Assembly: GCF_020781835.1 (NCBI RefSeq)
Contig: NZ_JAJGNJ010000004.1
Coordinates: forward strand, 62,001 to 126,000
DNA from: Microbacterium testaceum
GTDB taxonomy: Bacteria; Actinomycetota; Actinomycetes; Actinomycetales; Microbacteriaceae
Reading direction: 5' to 3'
Length of the DNA: 64,000 bases
This document shows, piece after piece, positions 56,893 through 64,000 of this stretch. The translations under genes and the position numbers were made by a program. Each line of letters begins with the position of its first letter. Positions within the stretch are counted from its first letter, which is position 1. The notes beneath the pieces were generated by a model. The model saw only the letters and a program-made list of their open reading frames with translations, ran no database searches and had not been told where the DNA came from.

Positions 56893-58359
56893 ATGCCTTT
56901 CCCCTCCGTGACGCACACCGATGTCTCCGTCCTCGACTCCGACGCCGACGCGATCCTCCTCGTGGTCGCGAAGTCCGGCGGGACCGCGCCCGATCCGCAG
57001 GGCTGGGACGGCCTCAACGCCTCGCTCGAGTCGGTGGGTTTCTCCGGTGCCTCCGGTTCGTTCCAGCGCGTGCACGTTCCCGGCGTCACCCGCCCTGTCG
57101 CCGTCGTCGGCGCCGGGCCCGCCCCGGATGCCGCCGCGCTGCGCGACGCGGTCGGGACGGGACTGCGTCAGTTGACCGGCTTCGAGCACGTCGCGGTGCA
57201 GTCGCTCGTCGACACGACCTGGGCGCCGCTGGCAGAGGGCGCCGCGCTCGGCGGCTATCGCTTCGCCGGCTACAAGAGCGAGACGCCCAAGCCCCGCGCC
57301 TCGCGTGTGACGATCCACACCGCCGAAGCGCCCACGGATGCCGAGCAGAAGGCGGTCGCGGCCGTCGCCGGCGCCGTCGCGCTCGTAAAGGACCTCGTGA
57401 CCGCCCCTGCCGAGTGGCTGGGACCCGCCGACTTCGCCGACGCGGCGGTGGCGGCCGTCGACGGTCTTCCGGTGAAGGTCGAGGTGCTCGACGAGTACGC
57501 CCTCACGGAGGGCGGCTACGGAGGAATCCTCGGTGTCGGCCAGGGATCGGACCGTCCTCCCCGCCTGGTCCACCTCGAATACTCCCCCACCGAAGCCGGG
57601 CGCCACGTCGCTCTGGTCGGCAAGGGCATCACCTTCGACACCGGTGGCTTGTCGTTGAAGCCCGCGGCATCCATGGTCGGCATGAAGTACGACATGTGCG
57701 GCGCGGCGACGGTGCTCGCCGTCCTCCGAGCTGCCGCCGAGATGGCGTTGCCGGTCCGCGTGAGCGCGTGGCTGTGTATCGCGGACAACATGCCCTCCGG
57801 GCGTGCGACGCGCCCGGGAGACGTCTTGCGCATGCTCGACGGGAGCACCGTCGAGGTGCTCAACACCGACGCGGAGGGACGACTCGTCCTCGCGGACGGC
57901 CTCGTCGCCGCGAGCCGGGAGAACCCCGACCTCATCGTCGACGTCGCGACCCTCACCGGCGCGATCACGGTTGCGTTGGGCAACCGCCACACCGGTGTCA
58001 TGGGTGAGGACGAGGCGGTAGCCGAGTATCTCGCCGCGGCGGGTCGGGTGGCCGAACTCGCCTGGCAGCTCCCGCTTCCCGACCATATGGTCGACGAACT
58101 GGACTCCCCCATCGCCGATCTCCAGAACGCGAAGATCGGCGATCCCGCGGGTGGGTCGCTCTTCGCCGCTCTCTTCCTCCGGCACTTCGTCGGACGGGTG
58201 TCGGATGACGCCGACGCCCCTCGCATCCCCTGGGTGCATCTCGACATCGCGGGCGTCGGCATGAACAAGGCAGCGCCGTACGGCTTCACCGACAAGGGCG
58301 TGACCGGAGCGACGGTGCGATCCCTGATCGAGCTGATCGCGGCCGGGAGCGTGCGGTGA
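56893..58359 (+). CDS. pepA: Leucyl aminopeptidase (cytosol aminopeptidase, M17)
   Basis: Zinc-metallopeptidase that removes N-terminal residues. 488 residues, C-terminal catalytic half with two-metal site: GKGITFDTGGLSLKPAASMVGMKYDM near 246-271 and VEVLNTDAEGRLVLADGLVA near 318-337 (NTDAEGRL signature). N-terminal DNA-binding-like domain (~1-165). ATG 56893 chosen; ATG 56884 also possible. First gene of the pepA-lpdA-sucB operon, ending with a GTGA overlap into lpdA. Confidence 0.94.
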   Translation: MPFPSVTHTDVSVLDSDADAILLVVAKSGGTAPDPQGWDGLNASLESVGFSGASGSFQRVHVPGVTRPVAVVGAGPAPDAAALRDAVGTGLRQLTGFEHVAVQSLVDTTWAPLAEGAALGGYRFAGYKSETPKPRASRVTIHTAEAPTDAEQKAVAAVAGAVALVKDLVTAPAEWLGPADFADAAVAAVDGLPVKVEVLDEYALTEGGYGGILGVGQGSDRPPRLVHLEYSPTEAGRHVALVGKGITFDTGGLSLKPAASMVGMKYDMCGAATVLAVLRAAAEMALPVRVSAWLCIADNMPSGRATRPGDVLRMLDGSTVEVLNTDAEGRLVLADGLVAASRENPDLIVDVATLTGAITVALGNRHTGVMGEDEAVAEYLAAAGRVAELAWQLPLPDHMVDELDSPIADLQNAKIGDPAGGSLFAALFLRHFVGRVSDDADAPRIPWVHLDIAGVGMNKAAPYGFTDKGVTGATVRSLIELIAAGSVR

Positions 58360-59729
58360 CCGAATACACCGCCGATGTCGTCGTGCTCGGCGGCGGGAGC
58401 GGTGGCTACGCCGCTGCGCTGCGCCTCGCCGAGCTGGGGAAGGACGTCGTCCTCGTCGAGAAGGACAAGCTCGGCGGCACGTGCCTGCACCGTGGTTGCA
58501 TCCCCACCAAGGCCCTCCTCCACGCCGCTGAGGTCGCCGACGCGGCCCGGAGCGCCGGCGATATCGGCGTGCAGGCGTCGTTTGACGGGATCGACCCGGC
58601 ACGGGTTCGGGCGTATCGCGAGGGGATCGTCGCCAAGAAGTTCAAGGGCCTCGAGGGCCTGATCTCCGCACGTGGTATCCGCGTCGTCCCCGGTGAGGGC
58701 GCTCTGGAGGCCGGTCCCGCGGTGCGCGTGGGTCAAGACGTCTATCGCGGATCCGACGTGATCCTCGCGACCGGTTCGTACAGCCGTACGCTCCCCGGAC
58801 TCGAGATCGGCGGGCGTGTCCTCACCAGCGAGCACGCACTGGATCTCGACGTCGTGCCCGAGCGTGTCGTCGTGCTCGGCGGTGGCGTGATCGGCGTGGA
58901 GTTCGCCAGCGTCTGGCGTTCGTTCGGCGTGGAGGTCACGATCGTCGAGGCCCTGCCGCACCTGTTGCCGGCCGAGGATGCCTCGTCCAGCAAGGCCCTC
59001 GAGCGCGCGTTCCGCAAGCGTGGCATTTCCTGCCAGCTGGGCCGGCGTTTCTCGTCGATCGCCCAGTCCGAGACCGCGGTCACCGTCGTCCTGGACGATG
59101 GCACGAACCTGGATGCCGACTACGTGCTCGTTGCGGTCGGTCGAGGTCCCGCCACTGCGGGTATGGGGTTCGAGGAGGCCGGCGTCCGGCTCGACCGCGG
59201 ATTCGTTCAGACCGACGAGCTTCTGCGCACGACGGTCCCCCATGTGTGGGCGGTCGGCGACATCGTGCCGGGGCTGCAGTTGGCCCACCGCGGATTCCAG
59301 CAGGGCATCTTCGTGGCCGAGCAGATCGCAGGCCTGTCGCCGGTGCCCGTGCCCGACACCGACGTGCCCCGCGTCGCGTACTCGCATCCCGAGGTCGCCT
59401 CGGTCGGCTTGACCGAGGCCCAGGCGCAGGAACGTTTCGGCGCCGACGCCGTCCGCGCGTACGAATACAACCTCGCGGGCAATGGACGCAGCGAGATCAT
59501 CGGAACGGCGGGCATCGTCAAGATCGTCCGCCGTGTCGACGGTCCCGTCGTCGGCGCCCATCTCGTGGGCGACCGGGTCGGCGAACTCATCACCGAGGCG
59601 CAGCTCGCGGTCGGATGGGAAGCCCACCCCGAGGACATCGCCCCGTTCGTCCACGCCCACCCCACTCAGAGCGAAGCACTGGGCGAGGCCTTCCTCGCCC
59701 TGGCGGGCAAGCCGCTGCACGCACTCTGA
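58356..59729 (+). CDS. lpdA: Dihydrolipoyl dehydrogenase (E3)
   Basis: FAD enzyme that reoxidises lipoyl groups of 2-oxoacid dehydrogenases. 457 residues. FAD-binding VVVLGGGSGGYAAALRLAELG near 9, the redox disulfide in GGTCLHRGCIPTKALLHAAE near 43, NAD-binding VVLGGGVIGVEFASVW near 171, and His-Glu at FVHAHPTQSEALGE near 432. Coupled to pepA (GTGA) and followed after 54 bases by sucB; the E3 and E2 are therefore co-transcribed. Confidence 0.95.
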   Translation: MTEYTADVVVLGGGSGGYAAALRLAELGKDVVLVEKDKLGGTCLHRGCIPTKALLHAAEVADAARSAGDIGVQASFDGIDPARVRAYREGIVAKKFKGLEGLISARGIRVVPGEGALEAGPAVRVGQDVYRGSDVILATGSYSRTLPGLEIGGRVLTSEHALDLDVVPERVVVLGGGVIGVEFASVWRSFGVEVTIVEALPHLLPAEDASSSKALERAFRKRGISCQLGRRFSSIAQSETAVTVVLDDGTNLDADYVLVAVGRGPATAGMGFEEAGVRLDRGFVQTDELLRTTVPHVWAVGDIVPGLQLAHRGFQQGIFVAEQIAGLSPVPVPDTDVPRVAYSHPEVASVGLTEAQAQERFGADAVRAYEYNLAGNGRSEIIGTAGIVKIVRRVDGPVVGAHLVGDRVGELITEAQLAVGWEAHPEDIAPFVHAHPTQSEALGEAFLALAGKPLHAL

Positions 59730-59783
59730 TCCCCCAGCCGTCACTAAGCTAGACACCGCATCCGGTACGAAGGAGACATATCC

Positions 59784-61541
59784 ATGAGCACTTCCGTCGT
59801 CCTCCCCGCTCTCGGCGAGAGCGTGACCGAGGGAACGGTCACCCGCTGGCTCAAGCAGGTCGGTGACACCGTCCAGGAGGACGAAGGTCTCTTGGAGATC
59901 TCGACCGACAAGGTCGACACCGAGATTCCCTCGCCCGTCTCGGGCGTGATCGAGGAGATCCTCGTCCAGGAGGACGAGACCGTTGAGGTCGGCGCCATCC
60001 TGGCCAAGATCGGCGACGGCTCCGGTGCCGCCTCGTCCGACGACGCCCCCGAGGCGGCGCCCGCAGAGGACGCCGCGGAGGCCGCCCCGGCGCCCGCTGA
60101 GCCCGCGGCCGCAGAAGAAGCGCCTGCGGAGGAGGCTCCCGCCGAGCAGCCAGCCCCGGCCCCCGCCCCCTCCGGCGACTCCACCGAGGTCAAGCTGCCC
60201 GAGTTGGGCGAGAGCGTCACCGAGGGCACGATCACTCGCTGGCTGAAGGCGGTCGGCGACGATGTGGCAGTGGACGAACCGCTCCTCGAGATCTCCACCG
60301 ACAAGGTCGACACCGAGATCCCGTCCCCGGTGGCCGGCACGCTGCAGGAGATCCTGGTTCAGGAGGACGAGACCGTCGCGGTGGGTTCGGCCCTCGCCCG
60401 CATCGGCAGCGGCGCAGCCGCTCCTGCGGAGGCGCAGCCCGCGCCGGCGATCGAAGACAAGCCGATGCAGCAGCCGCAGCCGAACGAGGTGCAGGAGGCA
60501 CCCGCGCCCGCGGCCGAGAAGCCCGCCGAGCAGCCCGCGCCCGCTGCGGAGAAGCCGGCCGCGCCGGAGGAGAAGCCCGCCGCGCCTGCTGCACCGGCTG
60601 CTGCGCCCGCGTCCAGTGGTGACGAGGTCACCTACGTCACGCCGCTCGTGCGTCGCCTTGCTCAGCAGCAGGGTGTCGACCTCTCGACGGTGACCGGCAG
60701 CGGTGTCGGTGGTCGTATCCGCAAGGAAGACGTGCTCAAGGCGGCCGAGGCGGCCAAGGCTGCCCCCGCTGCCGCGGCTGCCCCGGCGCAGACCACTGCC
60801 GCGGCCGCTCCGATCGAGGTTTCGCCGCTGCGCGGCACCACGCAGAAGATGTCCCGTCTGCGGAAGGTCATCGCCGAGCGGGCCGTGGCGTCGATGCAGG
60901 CGACGGCGCAGCTCACGACCGTGGTCGAGGTGGACGTCACCAAGGTGGCGGCGCTGCGCGACCGCGTGAAGGGCGAGTTCCAGCAGAAGACGGGCGACAA
61001 GCTGTCGTTCCTTCCCTTCTTCGCTCTCGCCGCGGTGGAGGCGCTGAAGACCTACCCGATCATCAACTCGACGGTCGAGGGCGACGAGATCGTCTACCCC
61101 GCCCACGAGAACGTCTCCATCGCCGTCGACACCGAGCGCGGCCTCCTCACCCCGGTCGTCAAGGACGCCGGCGAGAAGAACATCGCTCAGCTCGCGCGCG
61201 AGATCGCCGACCTGGCTGCCCGCACGCGCGACAACAAGCTCAAGCCGGACGAGCTCGCCGGCGGCACGTTCACGCTGACCAACACGGGATCGCGCGGCGC
61301 GCTGTTCGACACTCCGATCGTCTTCCTCCCGCAGTCGGCCATCCTCGGCCTGGGCGCGGTCGTGAAGAAGCCCGGTGTGGTCTCGGTCGACGGCAAGGAT
61401 GCGATCTCGGTCCGTTCCTACGTCTATCTCGCGCTGTCGTACGACCACCGCATCATCGACGGCGCCGACGCTGCTCGGTTCCTCGGTGCCGTGAAGGCCC
61501 GTCTCGAGGCGGCGCAGTTCGAGGGAGACCTCGGGATCTGA
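59784..61541 (+). CDS. sucB: Dihydrolipoyllysine-residue acyltransferase (2-oxoacid dehydrogenase E2)
   Basis: 585 residues. Two lipoyl domains (about 1-78 and 133-210), each with [10 protein letters not shown], the Lys of which carries lipoate. Long Ala/Pro/Glu linkers separate them. A peripheral-subunit-binding domain [18 protein letters not shown] and [14 protein letters not shown] follows near 282-312; the acyltransferase core ends with [19 protein letters not shown] near 550, containing catalytic His and Asp. The E2 could serve 2-oxoglutarate or pyruvate dehydrogenase, or both as in other actinobacteria. lipB and lipA, commonly next, are absent. Terminator follows. Confidence 0.92.
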   Translation: MSTSVVLPALGESVTEGTVTRWLKQVGDTVQEDEGLLEISTDKVDTEIPSPVSGVIEEILVQEDETVEVGAILAKIGDGSGAASSDDAPEAAPAEDAAEAAPAPAEPAAAEEAPAEEAPAEQPAPAPAPSGDSTEVKLPELGESVTEGTITRWLKAVGDDVAVDEPLLEISTDKVDTEIPSPVAGTLQEILVQEDETVAVGSALARIGSGAAAPAEAQPAPAIEDKPMQQPQPNEVQEAPAPAAEKPAEQPAPAAEKPAAPEEKPAAPAAPAAAPASSGDEVTYVTPLVRRLAQQQGVDLSTVTGSGVGGRIRKEDVLKAAEAAKAAPAAAAAPAQTTAAAAPIEVSPLRGTTQKMSRLRKVIAERAVASMQATAQLTTVVEVDVTKVAALRDRVKGEFQQKTGDKLSFLPFFALAAVEALKTYPIINSTVEGDEIVYPAHENVSIAVDTERGLLTPVVKDAGEKNIAQLAREIADLAARTRDNKLKPDELAGGTFTLTNTGSRGALFDTPIVFLPQSAILGLGAVVKKPGVVSVDGKDAISVRSYVYLALSYDHRIIDGADAARFLGAVKARLEAAQFEGDLGI

Positions 61542-61558
61542 CCGACCCGACTCCCGGC

Positions 61559-62605
61559 TCATGATGGCTGGTCCGCGACGTCTCTGACGGAGCGGACCAG
61601 CCATCGGTCTTCATCGCGGACGAGTGTGACGTACTGGGCGTGGTCGCCGGCGGTGAGGCGCACGACCACGAGACCTCCGAGATCGTCGATCATCGCGAGG
61701 TCGGAGGTAGCCGGATCCAGGGGCCGGGGCTCGTCCGGCTCGGCGGGAGACTCCCGGAGGGCGGAAGCGCACGCGTCGTCGTCGCACGTCGCGACGGCGG
61801 TCAGAACCGCGGCGACGGCCGCCGCTACGTCATCGGGCGACGGGGTTCGCGCTGGCGGTGAGGACGTCGACTCTGCGTCTGCCCGCTGCGCGGCGACGCC
61901 GTCCGGCTTCGCGCCGTCTGATGCATGTGTCGCCGGCGCCGCCACCGACGGCGTTTCGCTGCTGCTCGCGGCCGGTGTCGAACGTGAACGAGCCGGCAGA
62001 GTCTCCCCGTTCGCATCGGGAGCCGCCGATGGCGGCGCGATCGACAGCGCGGCGGTCGCGACGACCGCCGCCACCCCTACCCCGGTGAGCACGACGCGCG
62101 GCCTGAGACGGCGGGCGAGGGTCCGTAAGCGGTCGATGCGCGGCGCGCCCTGGGCGTCCAGAGGGTCTTCGCGCTGTGTCGACGGCGCTTCGGGGACCAC
62201 AGGCGTCAGCGGCCCGAGCACGAGCGGGCGTGGATCAACCACCGCGAGCAGACGTCGCTCGAGCCGGGCCCACACCGGGGGCGGGTCGGTGAGAACGCCG
62301 TCGTGGAGGCGCGCGAAGCCGGGCCGGACGTCGGCGTCGACGAGAGACACCAGGTCGTCGAGGACGGCTGCGGTCACGGTGAGCACGTCCGGGCCGCGAG
62401 GGTCTTCGCAGAGCACCGGCCGGCCCTCCGCAGTGAGCCGCCACTGCGCTCCGACTGCTCTCGACGGTGCGTCCGCGCACCCGCGTACGACCGCGATGGC
62501 CAGTGTGGCCGCTTCGCCGGCCGTCAGAGGAACGCCGCTGCGCCGTCGCCGGTGCAGGTGACCTGCGACGCTGTCGATCGTCGTGTCGAAGGGGCTCGAG
62601 TGCAT
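61559..62605 (-). CDS. Hypothetical single-pass membrane protein
   Basis: 348 residues from ATG 62605, with GGGGA a few bases upstream. Cytoplasmic part ~1-170 includes PLTAGEAATLAIAVVRGC and QWRLTAEGRPVLCED; residues ~171-192 are a membrane segment (VVLTGVGVAAVVATAALSIA); then a Ser/Pro/Ala-rich linker and a C-terminal region with a possible disulfide (ATCDDDACASAL) and DLAMIDDLGGLVVVRLTAGDHAQYVTLVRDEDRW. Convergent with sucB, 18 bases between. I do not recognise the family. Confidence 0.75.
   Translation of the reverse strand: MHSSPFDTTIDSVAGHLHRRRRSGVPLTAGEAATLAIAVVRGCADAPSRAVGAQWRLTAEGRPVLCEDPRGPDVLTVTAAVLDDLVSLVDADVRPGFARLHDGVLTDPPPVWARLERRLLAVVDPRPLVLGPLTPVVPEAPSTQREDPLDAQGAPRIDRLRTLARRLRPRVVLTGVGVAAVVATAALSIAPPSAAPDANGETLPARSRSTPAASSSETPSVAAPATHASDGAKPDGVAAQRADAESTSSPPARTPSPDDVAAAVAAVLTAVATCDDDACASALRESPAEPDEPRPLDPATSDLAMIDDLGGLVVVRLTAGDHAQYVTLVRDEDRWLVRSVRDVADQPS
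61563..61605 (+). terminator. Hairpin after sucB, inside the end of the convergent gene
   Basis: GATGGCTGGTCCGC (61563-61576) and GCGGACCAGCCATC (61592-61605), 15-base loop. Perfect 14-base stem; it is the last part of the convergent gene's coding sequence on the minus strand. Confidence 0.65.
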
Positions 62606-62725
62606 TCCCCGATGCTCGCGCGCTGTAGGGACCGCCCGAGGGGATCCGAGCCGCTGACGGGGATGGACTCGCGATCGGCGCCGATGGGGAGGAGGCGTGC
62701 CAGGGGCGAAGATAGAATCGTTCCC

Positions 62726-63436
62726 ATGGCCGCTCGCACCTCCACCCCCGAGAAGCGTCCGGGATTCTTCTCCCAGCTTCGCACCCTGTACACCTTCACG
62801 CAGAAGGAGTACCGCTGGCTCCCCTTCGCCCTGGCCGGCATCGTGCTCGCGGGCATCGGCCTGGGCGTCGTCGTCGGGTTCCTGATCCCTCCGGTCGCCG
62901 CCTGGAGCGTCATCCTCTGGGGTGTGACGGGTCTGCTCGCCGGCATCCTGGTCGCGATGATCATGATGACGCGTCTCTCCACACGCGCGATGTACCGGAA
63001 GATCGACGGGATGCCGGGAGCCACCGGCCACGTGCTCTCGTCGTCGCTCGGGCGGAACTGGCAGGCCTCTGAGACCCCGATCGGCGTCAACCCGCGCACG
63101 CAGGAGGCCGTCTACCGGGCCATCGGCCGCGGCGGTGTGGTCCTGATCGGCGAGGGTTCGCGCACACGCCTGTCGCGGCTCATCAACGAAGAGCGTGCCC
63201 GCGTGCAGCGCGTGGCCGCCGGTGCGCCCGTCACGGTGCTCTACGTCGGCCACGGTGATGACGAGGTGCAGATCAAGGACCTGGCGTCCGCGATCAAGGC
63301 TCTTCCGAAAAAGGTCGATCGCACGACGCAGGCCGCCATCATCAAGCGCGTGTCGTCGGTCTCGCAGGGGCTGTCGTCCTTGCCGATCCCGAAGGGCGTC
63401 GACCCGACGAAGATGCGCGCTCCGCGTCCGCGCTGA
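62726..63436 (+). CDS. DUF4191 membrane protein
   Basis: 236 residues. GFFSQLRTLYTFTQKEYRWLPF near 13 begins the family motif, followed by two membrane segments (FALAGIVLAGIGLGVVVGFLI and VILWGVTGLLAGILVAMIMM) and a cytoplasmic domain with NWQASETPIGVNPRTQEAVYRAIGRGGVVLIGEG near 114. In mycobacteria this gene (Rv2219) lies between lipA and an RDD gene ahead of glnA1, as here. Function unknown. A terminator follows. Confidence 0.88.
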   Translation: MAARTSTPEKRPGFFSQLRTLYTFTQKEYRWLPFALAGIVLAGIGLGVVVGFLIPPVAAWSVILWGVTGLLAGILVAMIMMTRLSTRAMYRKIDGMPGATGHVLSSSLGRNWQASETPIGVNPRTQEAVYRAIGRGGVVLIGEGSRTRLSRLINEERARVQRVAAGAPVTVLYVGHGDDEVQIKDLASAIKALPKKVDRTTQAAIIKRVSSVSQGLSSLPIPKGVDPTKMRAPRPR

Positions 63437-63445
63437 TCATGACGA

Positions 63446-63469
63446 ACGGCCCCGCTCCTGCGGGGCCGT
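63446..63469 (+). terminator. Terminator of DUF4191 gene
   Basis: ACGGCCCCGC (63446-63455), loop TCCT, GCGGGGCCGT (63460-63469), followed by CTCGTTTGT. 10-base perfect stem 9 bases after the stop codon. Confidence 0.75.
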
Positions 63470-63477
63470 CTCGTTTG

Positions 63478-63906
63478 TCAGCTTCGGACCAGGACCGTGC
63501 CGACGGCTTTGTCGTGCAGACCCCGCTGGTCGGCATCCCACACGACGGCCGGAATGATGAGCCCCAGCAGCACCGTGCGCACGATCGGGCGCCAGATCCC
63601 CACCCATCCCCCGGATGCCAGTTCCAGCCGCATCCCGAGGAGCCGGTGACCGGGGCTTCCCCCGATCAGCGGAATGAAGACGATCTGAACGAGGAAGAAA
63701 ATGAGGTTCGTCGCGACAGGATTGGCGAACGGCACGCCGGTCACCGGGTCGGGGGACGAGAAGAAGGCGAACCCGATCAGGCCGGCGCACGCGACGTCGA
63801 CCAGGAGGGCCGCGATGCGTCGTCCGGGTCGCGCGATGGAGCCGCGACCCTCGCGGGGAAGGCCGAGCCGCTGGCCCGGGTAGTCGTTGTCGGCGGGGGC
63901 GGTCAC
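63478..63906 (-). CDS. RDD family membrane protein
   Basis: 142 residues. RPGRRIAALLVDVACAGLIGFAFFS near 28 is the RDD opening (Arg-Asp pair); two further membrane segments include NLIFFLVQIVFIPLIGGSPGHRLLGMRL and IVRTVLLGLIIPAVVWDADQRGLHDKAVGTVLV. Function unknown. GTG 63906 is the preferred start; GTG 63936 is an in-frame alternative. It is divergent from the expected glnA to the right. Confidence 0.85.
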   Translation of the reverse strand: MTAPADNDYPGQRLGLPREGRGSIARPGRRIAALLVDVACAGLIGFAFFSSPDPVTGVPFANPVATNLIFFLVQIVFIPLIGGSPGHRLLGMRLELASGGWVGIWRPIVRTVLLGLIIPAVVWDADQRGLHDKAVGTVLVRS

Positions 63907-63929
63907 CTCTTCAGCGTAATCGGGCCCGC

Positions 63930-63967
63930 GTAACACGCCCGAAACATCCGAGATATCGCCGAGACAC
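63930..63967 (+). promoter_or_regulatory. GlnR box at the right edge, probable glnA control
   Basis: GTAAC, 6 bases, GAAAC, 6 bases, GATAT, 6 bases, GACAC, spaced every 11 bases. The first pair is an exact fit to gTnAC-n6-GaAAC. It reads toward the window end, where glnA would be expected from the DUF4191-RDD-glnA order in mycobacteria; glnA itself is outside the window. Confidence 0.7.
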
Positions 63968-64000
63968 TGGTTCTGGATAGGGTCGAGGAGGCCGGGCGAG

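Noticed and set aside
57516..61604. A 1362-codon open frame on the minus strand across pepA, lpdA and sucB
   Set aside because: It is antisense to three well-supported genes; long empty frames are common at this GC content, and the translation is low-complexity (Gly/Arg/Asp/Leu) with no domain.

Overview
The window is a stretch of chromosome from a very GC-rich actinobacterium. Gene content and order point to Microbacteriaceae, most likely Microbacterium or a close relative. The supporting signs are the actinobacterial small families (DUF3000, DUF3093, DUF3159, DUF3710, DUF4191, DUF4193, DUF7455, SepH), frequent GTG starts, and a small protein beginning MGKFIYDG that I know from Microbacteriaceae. 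It is coding-dense. Apart from the tRNA block at 23.1-23.8 kb, no gap exceeds 300 bases. I see no insertion sequence, prophage, CRISPR array or integrase.

Left part (1-22 kb): a truncated rpsD, rarA, a DUF349 protein, an AbiEi-like antitoxin relative, the stringent-response enzyme Rsh, then a long minus-strand information-processing block (yajC-secD-secF and ruvC-ruvA-ruvB, with yebC). Next comes a complete vitamin B6 module (pdxT-pdxS divergent from pdxR-pdxY), a frameshifted lipoprotein gene, and thrS with a HIT-family nucleotide phosphorylase. This order resembles the ruv-yebC-pdxT-pdxS-HIT-thrS region of mycobacteria. Several small accessory genes follow.

Middle (22-43 kb): a tRNA block (Val-GAC, Cys, Gly on the minus strand; Val-CAC on the plus strand), an orphan MazF/PemK-like gene, amtB preceded by a recognisable GlnR box, zapE, a rhodanese and a SufE protein. 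Then DUF3000 with RNase D, a fadA-fadB beta-oxidation pair, dxs, acnA with a striking 24-base palindrome in front of it, and the overlapping operon dut-DUF3710-DUF3159.

Right part (43-64 kb): DUF4193, sepH, a type II topoisomerase pair (A subunit plus, B subunit minus), DUF7455, then an unusual locus between the topoisomerase B gene and sigA. That locus holds two overlapping alanine-racemase-like genes with reciprocal losses of catalytic segments, a sugar-transfer-associated ATP-grasp gene diverging from them, and a CofE-like ligase gene whose start overlaps the sigA stop. Then come sigA, a PAC2 protein, the pepA-lpdA-sucB operon, DUF4191 and an RDD membrane protein. A second GlnR box at the right edge probably serves glnA just outside the window.

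Most promising for novelty: (1) the reciprocally degenerate alanine racemase pair with its ATP-grasp and CofE-like neighbours, which reads like a split racemase feeding an amino-acid ligation pathway; (2) the acnA palindrome and the pdxS/pdxR palindrome as operators; (3) a strongly over-represented heptamer GGATGCC/GGCATCC across the whole window; (4) terminator hairpins that contain the start or stop codon of a neighbouring gene.
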